Shown here one piece after another: positions 51,504 to 55,414 of a stretch of 55,414 nt of DNA; position 1 is the stretch's first letter; every line of letters starts with the position of its first letter. Under the pieces are notes generated by a model. It worked only from the letters and a program-made list of their open reading frames with translations. It did no database searches and was not told the DNA's origin. The DNA is taken from assembly GCA_947625655.1 (NCBI GenBank), contig CANQPD010000020.1, positions 1-55,414 of the forward strand, given 5' to 3'. The DNA comes from an uncultured Dysosmobacter sp. Its GTDB lineage: Bacteria > Bacillota > Clostridia > Oscillospirales > Oscillospiraceae. Both the position numbers and the translations under genes were made by a program.

Positions 51504-52262
51504 TCAGAGCTTCAGCGCCAGTTCTCCGCTGTTGTATGTGGGCTTGCCGCCCAGCATAGTCAGCAAAACCCGTGTGTTCATGATCTGGTGCGGCTCGACC
51601 TCGTTCAGATCTTTTTCCAGCACCACCAGGTCAGCATACTTGCCCACTTCCAGGCTGCCGATTTTATCATCCATGTGCATACCGTAGGCGGCGTTGATGG
51701 TGTAGGCTTCCAGACATTGCTGGACAGTCAAGCGCTCATCCTCGGGCTTCAGGATGGGTGCCTCGGGATCATCAAACCGCTGGCGGGTAACCCCCATCTG
51801 GATGCCCTTCAACGGCTCGTTGCCCATTTCATCTGCCGGGAAATCGCTGCCCAGAGTCATGCGGGCACCGTGCTTGAGGATGGACTGCATCTGGAACTGA
51901 TGGGTGTAGCGATAGTTACCCAGAACAGTCACCGCTTCAGGGGCGTCATAGTGCCAAATGGAGCTGGTGTTGGCCAAGACATTGTACTTGGCGAACAGAG
52001 GCAGATCCTCATCGGCGCAGATGTGCGTATGCGCGTTGATGATGCGGGTGTCAAAGTAGCCGGCCTCCCGGACAGCCTTAGCCGCCATCAGGGTTTCGTG
52101 GATGGTCTTGCTGCCAATGCCGTGGATATGGATGTTGAAGCCCAGTGCAGCCGCCTTCAGGCACTGGCTGTACAGTTCCTCGCCGATGATGGTAGATTCA
52201 GCCACGGTGCCGTCCACATAAGGCTCGTTCATGGCGGCAGTGCAGCTCTCTATCATCATGGG
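51504..52262 (-). pseudogene. YtcJ-type amidohydrolase, C-terminal half
   Basis: About 250 residues of a metal-dependent amidohydrolase of the YtcJ kind are present: HIHGIGSKTI, IINAHTHI, MTLGSDFPAD and the closing GSLEVGKYADLVVLEKDLN. A full protein is about 530 residues. The N-terminal half, with the first metal-binding HxH, is missing. At about 52260 the sequence changes to the N-terminus of a MATE exporter in another frame, so no start signal remains. Not functional as it stands. Confidence 0.85.
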
Positions 52263-52401
52263 TCTGACCGATAAAAAATGTATCCGCCAGATTATAGATC
52301 AGCACCATCAGCATCGCTGCCATGGCGGGCAGTGCGTTCTGAAATACCGCCTTTCTTACTGGAGCGTTTTCAAAGATTTCTAAAGATTTCGTATCGTTCA
52401 T
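52258..52401 (-). pseudogene. MATE-family efflux protein, N-terminal fragment
   Basis: ATG 52401, with GGAGG 6 bases upstream, opens about 48 residues of a MATE exporter (AVFQNALPAMAAMLMVLIYN, then LADTFFIGQTHD), which covers the first helix. It then runs out of frame into the amidohydrolase remnant at about 52260. The MarR-type gene upstream and the operator at 52418 show that this was the regulated target of the MarR protein. Confidence 0.82.
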
Positions 52402-52417
52402 GCGCTTCCTCCGTTTT

Positions 52418-52431
52418 AATAGCATGCTATT
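52418..52431. promoter_or_regulatory. MarR-type operator before the MATE fragment
   Basis: AATAGCATGCTATT is a perfect 14-bp palindrome. Close relatives occur twice in the promoter of the MarR gene (52933-52944 and 52958-52969). It lies 17 bases before the MATE start. Confidence 0.78.
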
Positions 52432-52469
52432 CTTATACCCGAGAAGAATGCCGCGGAAATGTCCGGGCA

Positions 52470-52892
52470 TTATCTCACATTATTTGCTACCTTCGTAAGC
52501 AATGCGTGAAGCATTGTCTTTTCTTCTTCCGTAAACCCATGCAGGAGCAACCCTTCTGCCTCATGCATATGTGTTTCAGCTTCTTTGCAGCAGATTTCGC
52601 CCTCAGCCGTAAGCCGAACCAGTTTAATTCTTCTATCAGAACGATCTCCCGTTGCTTCAATAAATCCCTTTTTCTCCAGTCTTGCCACAATACCAGCTAC
52701 CGTCGATTGCGCTACTTGAAAATGGCGCTCTATTTCTTTCATGGACAGCTGTTTTTCCGGCGATTCCCGCAAAGTCATCAATACAGATACCTGCATCATC
52801 GTAAGGTCCTTCGGACGCAGTTCGTGATTTGCCCGCTTTTCAAGACTGTCGTGAATCCGCTTAAACAGCAGACCGTTGGGCACATGCGTCAT
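52470..52892 (-). CDS. MarR-family transcriptional regulator
   Basis: A 140-residue winged-helix repressor: LTMMQVSVLMTLRESPEKQ, recognition helix VAQSTVAGIVARLEKKGFI and wing GDRSDRRIKLVRLTAEG. ATG 52892 follows AGGGGG. It would repress itself and the downstream MATE gene by the ATAGCATGCTAT palindromes and be released by a toxic ligand. With the MATE gene truncated, only autoregulation is left. Confidence 0.92.
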   Translation of the reverse strand: MTHVPNGLLFKRIHDSLEKRANHELRPKDLTMMQVSVLMTLRESPEKQLSMKEIERHFQVAQSTVAGIVARLEKKGFIEATGDRSDRRIKLVRLTAEGEICCKEAETHMHEAEGLLLHGFTEEEKTMLHALLTKVANNVR

Positions 52893-52929
52893 CCAAACAT
52901 CCCCCTTTAGCGAATATGCTTTCACGCGT

Positions 52930-52969
52930 ATGATAGCACGCTATTGTTTTGTCGTCAACAGCATGCTAT
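52930..52969 (-). promoter_or_regulatory. Autoregulated promoter of the MarR gene
   Basis: On the minus strand, TTGACG (52958-52953) and TATCAT (52935-52930) are 17 bp apart. Two palindromes of the ATAGCRYGCTAT kind overlap them: 52958-52969 borders the -35 and 52933-52944 covers the -10. Confidence 0.8.
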
Positions 52970-52975
52970 TCATTT

Positions 52976-53416
52976 CTTGCAATAATTCAGTTTGTGAAAA
53001 TTCGATTTATCGATCCCCCCTGTCTCAGATTATTAATGGATTGGAACATCCAGACAGAGGGGAACGTATAGTGGAAGTCCGCCTGATGTGTGAACTACTT
53101 GATTCCCGTATGAAACAGGGAAAGGAGACGCTTTGAGTGGGGGCTGTACTCTTTGTTTACTGCGGTTCAATATTTGAGTGGGATAGGCGGCATAGGCCCG
53201 GTTTTCTTTTGTTGATAAACTGATGCTTTCTTTGTCAACAGAATAGCATTTTTGAAATGGAATGTCGTTTTCAGTGACTGTGAGTTTTTCTTGTTACTAT
53301 TCGTCTTATTTATATACTACCCCACCATCTGATGGGGTAGGGGTGGTACAGAGCAAGTTGCCTGAATTGTCAGACTTGGTGGAAGACTTGAAGGACATTT
53401 GAACCTGCCAACACCG
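52976..53416. other. AT-rich stretch without a supported gene
   Basis: The open frame ending at 53136 (tail GERIVEVRLMCELLDSRMK) may be the C-terminal scrap of a lost gene, but no start or family could be assigned. A half operator (AATAGCA) lies near 53241. Nothing else is recognisable except the hairpin at 53317-53340. Confidence 0.4.
53317..53340. repeat. Short inverted repeat
   Basis: CTACCCCA (53317-53324) pairs with TGGGGTAG (53333-53340). There is no T-run. It lies 77 bases before the promoter of the two-gene pair. Confidence 0.5.
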
Positions 53417-53445
53417 TTGAAAGAATTCCGGAAATGTGGTATACT
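53417..53445 (+). promoter_or_regulatory. Promoter of the DUF4160 gene pair
   Basis: TTGAAA (53417-53422) and TATACT (53440-53445) are 17 bp apart, 23 bases before the first ATG. Confidence 0.8.
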
Positions 53446-53468
53446 GCAACCAAAGGGAGGCGTTGCTT

Positions 53469-53741
53469 ATGATGTATCCGTTTTTGCAGATTGATGGAGA
53501 TACGGAAATTGTTCACTCCGATATGTTGCCAAATGGCGAGGTAAAGGTGTATATTGAGAAACCTGACGCAAAGGATGGCTTTCATCACGCAACATGCTTC
53601 CTGCCGGAATACCGGTGGGAGAATATCAACGGCTTTACCGATGAAGAAATGAAGCGGTATCAAGAAGTCATTGAGTCGACAGCGCATCTGATTATCGAGT
53701 TTTCACAGCAGGGAGGCTTTGACCATGCCGCAAGTTTTTAA
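53469..53741 (+). CDS. Uncharacterised protein, partner of the DUF4160 protein
   Basis: A 90-residue acidic protein (MMYPFLQIDGDTEIVHSDML and YRWENINGFTDEEMKRYQEV). I do not recognise a named family, but such proteins stand in front of DUF4160 genes in clostridia. GGGAGG lies 8 bases before the ATG at 53469. The gene overlaps the next one by 17 bases. The pair has the size and overlap of a toxin-antitoxin module. Confidence 0.7.
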   Translation: MMYPFLQIDGDTEIVHSDMLPNGEVKVYIEKPDAKDGFHHATCFLPEYRWENINGFTDEEMKRYQEVIESTAHLIIEFSQQGGFDHAASF

Positions 53742-54003
53742 GGTCGGGCCTTATTGGGTATATTTTTGGGCAAACGAAAATGATCCGCTGGAGCCGGTTC
53801 ATGTCCATGTGGCGGAAGGAGCGCCCACCGCAAGCGGGACGAAAATTTGGATTACGAAAGCAGGGAAATGTCTGCTCTGCAATAACGCATCCAAGATACC
53901 AGAAAAAGTGCTACGGAACATCATGCGCATTATTGAAGCGCGGAGTGCCGAAGTGGTAGAGAAGTGGATCAGCTTCTTCGGAGAGGCATCGTATTACTGC
54001 TAA
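53725..54003 (+). CDS. DUF4160 protein
   Basis: A 92-residue protein starting MPQVFKVGPYWVYFWANEND and containing the family core EPVHVHVAEG. DUF4160 proteins are usually found as one half of small toxin-antitoxin-like pairs with a second short protein. ATG 53725 is preferred because GGAGG lies 8 bases upstream, inside the first gene. It lies just inside the right end of the mobile element, where a stabilising pair would be useful. Confidence 0.8.
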   Translation: MPQVFKVGPYWVYFWANENDPLEPVHVHVAEGAPTASGTKIWITKAGKCLLCNNASKIPEKVLRNIMRIIEARSAEVVEKWISFFGEASYYC

Positions 54004-54011
54004 AAACTGCT

Positions 54012-54034
54012 TGACCCACACCGTGACCCACACG
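54012..54034. repeat. Right-end repeats TGACCCACA (x2)
   Basis: TGACCCACA occurs at 54012-54020 and 54024-54032, 12 bp apart. The whole 23-bp stretch is identical to 18485-18507 at the left end. This fits arm-type sites of the recombinase complex. Confidence 0.7.
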
Positions 54035-54097
54035 GGGAAACGAGCGGATGGAAACAATGGAGCGGAAAGCTCCAAAGACCACACTTCTCTGGAACAA

Positions 54098-54141
54098 AAA
54101 GGCCCCGAAAGCACTGGAAAGCAGTACTTTCGGAGCTTTTA
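54098..54141 (+). terminator. Terminator of the DUF4160 pair
   Basis: An A-run and CCGAAAG pair with CTTTCGG and a T-run, with an internal loop. It lies just before attR. Confidence 0.6.
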
Positions 54142-54145
54142 ACCA

Positions 54146-54196
54146 CTTGGTAAGGATGAGGTCGGCGGTTCGAATCCGCCCAGCAGCTCCAGAAAA
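54146..54196 (+). repeat. attR: duplicated 3' half of tRNA-Thr
   Basis: These 51 bases are identical to 18354-18404 and hold only the anticodon-to-CCA half of tRNA-Thr. The 5' half is missing, so this is not a functional tRNA gene. It marks the right end of the element. Confidence 0.9.
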
Positions 54197-54228
54197 CAGC
54201 TTATTTCTTCGGAAATAGGCTGTTTTTC
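54193..54228 (+). terminator. Hairpin after attR
   Basis: AAACAGC pairs with GCTGTTT, with inner TATTTC/GAAATA around TTCG, followed by T's. It occupies the same place as the terminator after the intact tRNA-Thr but has a different sequence. Confidence 0.7.
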
Positions 54229-54302
54229 TTTGCTTTTCGCAACTTTTTGAGGCGATTAAAAATTGCGGATTATTTTTGACCACAGCGCTGCCCACAGACA
54301 GG

Positions 54303-54341
54303 AAAAAACCGGCCTCCGGAATTGTTTGTTCCGGAGGCCGG
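54303..54341 (-). terminator. Terminator after the recombinase fragment
   Basis: CCGGCCTCCGGAA pairs perfectly with TTCCGGAGGCCGG around TTGTTTG. On the minus strand a T-run follows, 11 bases after the recombinase stop. Confidence 0.85.
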
Positions 54342-54351
54342 GATTCTTTTG

Positions 54352-54818
54352 TCAGCCTGCCTTTTTGCTGAGGTTCAGTCGCTCCTTTTCAGCGGCGATC
54401 TCTGCTTTTACTTCTTGTATCATTTCTGCCAGCAACTGTTCGCACTCCTCCTCGCTGTGGGCGTAGACATTGCGCGGATGCTTTTTTCCGTCGGGCCAGA
54501 TGGGGGAGTAGCGGCCCTCCCAGAGTTTGTCGTTGACCTGTGAGACACAGCCTGTGCCTGGCTTGCGCCGCTGGCCCTTGTATGGGTGGAAGGTAGACGG
54601 GGCGGGCTTTCTGGGGGCGGCGCTATCAGTTGCTTTCTGCGGCTCTGTTTTGCTGATTCCACGGTCGATCTTCACAGCCGCTGTGCGCCGCATCTCATCT
54701 GTCACGTGTGCATAGATGTTCAGCGTAGTCGAGGTTGAAACATGGCCGATGATGGTGGAGAGGGTCTTGGTGTCCATCCCATGTTCCAGAGCGGTAGTGG
54801 CGAAGGTGTGCCCTTGCG
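54352..54818 (-). pseudogene. Tyrosine recombinase, C-terminal fragment (second element)
   Basis: The frame begins abruptly at HTFATTALEHGMDTKTLSTI and contains IIGHVSTSTTLNIYAH with the catalytic His and the nucleophile Tyr. It ends in the long tail typical of clostridial integrases (PYKGQRRKPGTGCVSQ and YAHSEEECEQLLAEM). The DLR before HTF and everything N-terminal are missing: at about 54818 the sequence changes to the leader of a ParB gene. It is a different recombinase from the one fused to the relaxase. Confidence 0.8.
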
Positions 54819-54959
54819 GTATAATTACGACAAACCAGAGAACACCTGAAAATAAAGGGGTTTGAGGGTTTGGAGCCGATCTTTTTCAATCCTTTTCCAC
54901 GACTGAAAAAGCAGGTAAAAACGTAAAAACTGCAAGGATGTTTTAATAACGACAACGCG

Positions 54960-54995
54960 GCGGCGTCCGGGAAAACATCCTATCCCGGACGCCGC
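54960..54995. repeat. Stem-loop before the ParB gene
   Basis: GCGGCGTCCGGGA (54960-54972) pairs perfectly with TCCCGGACGCCGC (54983-54995). It lies 24 bases before the ParB start and may be a regulatory hairpin or a terminator for upstream reading. Confidence 0.6.
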
Positions 54996-55019
54996 TCACC
55001 GTAAGGAGGTTATTGAAAC

Positions 55020-55414
55020 ATGGCAGTTGCAAAGAAAAAGGCGTTTGCCGAGAAGATCACGCTTGTTGCTTTGACCGACCTGTATGAGCGTCCTGACAAT
55101 CCGGTCAAAATGCGTGACGATGATTCCATGAAGGAAACCATTGAGAGTGTAAAACAGAACGGCGTACTCACCCCCGGCATTGTCCGGGCCCGCGCCGAGG
55201 GCGGCTATGAGATCATCGCAGGGCGGCGAAGAAAGCTCGCCTGTGAGGCAGCCGGCCTTGAGACCATGCCGGTCATCATCCGGGAACTGGATGACAATCA
55301 GGCCATCATCGAAATGGTGGACTCCGGTATCCAGCGTGAGGAAGTCCTGCCCAGCGAAAAGGCCGCTGCCTACAAGATGAAGCTGGAGGCCATCAAACGG
55401 CGGGCAGGGCGGCC
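55020..55414 (+). CDS. ParB/Spo0J-like partition protein, 5' part
   Basis: The frame runs off the window end after 131 codons. The ParB nuclease-like domain is clear: LTDLYERPDNPVKMRDDD, then EIIAGRRRKLACEAAGL (the conserved GRRR box) and GIQREEVLPSEKAAAYKM. Such genes open the maintenance module of clostridial conjugative elements and plasmids. AAGGAGG lies 10 bases before the ATG. It suggests a second mobile element continuing to the right. Confidence 0.9.
   Translation, partial: MAVAKKKAFAEKITLVALTDLYERPDNPVKMRDDDSMKETIESVKQNGVLTPGIVRARAEGGYEIIAGRRRKLACEAAGLETMPVIIRELDDNQAIIEMVDSGIQREEVLPSEKAAAYKMKLEAIKRRAGR

Noticed and set aside
54146..54221. A second tRNA-Thr gene
   Set aside because: Only the 3' half is present; the D-arm and acceptor 5' strand are missing. 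It is better explained as attR.

Overview
The window looks like a chromosome segment of a high-GC, anaerobic, gut-type Firmicute. An Oscillospiraceae-like clostridium (the Flavonifractor/Oscillibacter neighbourhood) is my inference from codon use, strong GGAGG ribosome sites, sigma-A promoters of the TTGACA-17-TATAAT kind, S-layer-homology proteins, a MobP3-type relaxase and DUF6076/DUF6110-like accessory genes. No transposase and no CRISPR array was seen.

Layout. 1-490: tail of an rRNA operon (5S 3' part, tRNA-Asn, tRNA-Met, tRNA-Trp, terminator). 500-1390: non-coding with two terminators. 1397-7102: a purine nucleoside uptake and salvage operon (deaminase, BMP-type lipoprotein, two permeases, double ATPase), ending in a truncated adenosine deaminase fused tail-to-tail with a truncated GntR regulator. 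7203-7973: a metallo-beta-lactamase-fold hydrolase. 8292-12251 (minus strand): a metal-transport operon (HMA chaperone, AraC regulator, 26-residue peptide, DUF6110-like protein, P1B-type ATPase) behind a strong promoter with a GTTAG-N6-CTAAC operator. 12375-17649: a hairpin cluster, a broken AEC permease, a frameshifted MalT/LuxR-type regulator and a large secreted S-layer-homology protein. 17974-18399: a possible small RNA and a tRNA-Asp/tRNA-Thr operon.

18354-54196: a 35.8-kb interval bracketed by a perfect 51-bp direct repeat of the 3' end of tRNA-Thr, with repeated TGTGGGTCA/TGACCCACA boxes just inside both ends. It has the structure of an integrated mobile element. Its left end keeps a relaxase fused in frame to the C-terminus of a tyrosine recombinase, a MobC-like protein, a replication initiator, an excisionase-like protein, DUF6076 and a sigma factor. 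Its right end keeps a two-gene toxin-antitoxin-like pair. The interior holds gene fragments, the feoA-feoA-feoB iron-uptake operon with its DtxR-type regulator, and about 20 kb of sugar-acid catabolism: two DUF1537 kinases, Fe-alcohol dehydrogenase, two DHDPS/NAL aldolases, PdxA2, a TAXI-TRAP transporter, a cytosolic sialidase-fold protein, altronate-dehydratase-like, SDR, YhcH, 2-hydroxyacid dehydrogenase, a LarA-like protein, a PrpR-type and two AraC-type regulators. 54200-55414: the start of another element (recombinase fragment, ParB).

How it works together. The DtxR-like regulator (28328-28714) probably controls both iron uptake (operators at 25286, 25321, 25844) and the metal-ATPase operon (operator at 12198). 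In the catabolic island the likely logic is TRAP import, aldolase cleavage of a 2-keto-3-deoxy acid to pyruvate plus an aldehyde acid, reduction by the Fe-dehydrogenase, phosphorylation by DUF1537 and oxidation/decarboxylation by PdxA2 to dihydroxyacetone phosphate. That would suit a C7 ulosaric acid or a related compound; this assignment is inference. At least six abrupt gene truncations or fusions occur in the window, so a reader should keep both genome decay and assembly chimerism in mind.
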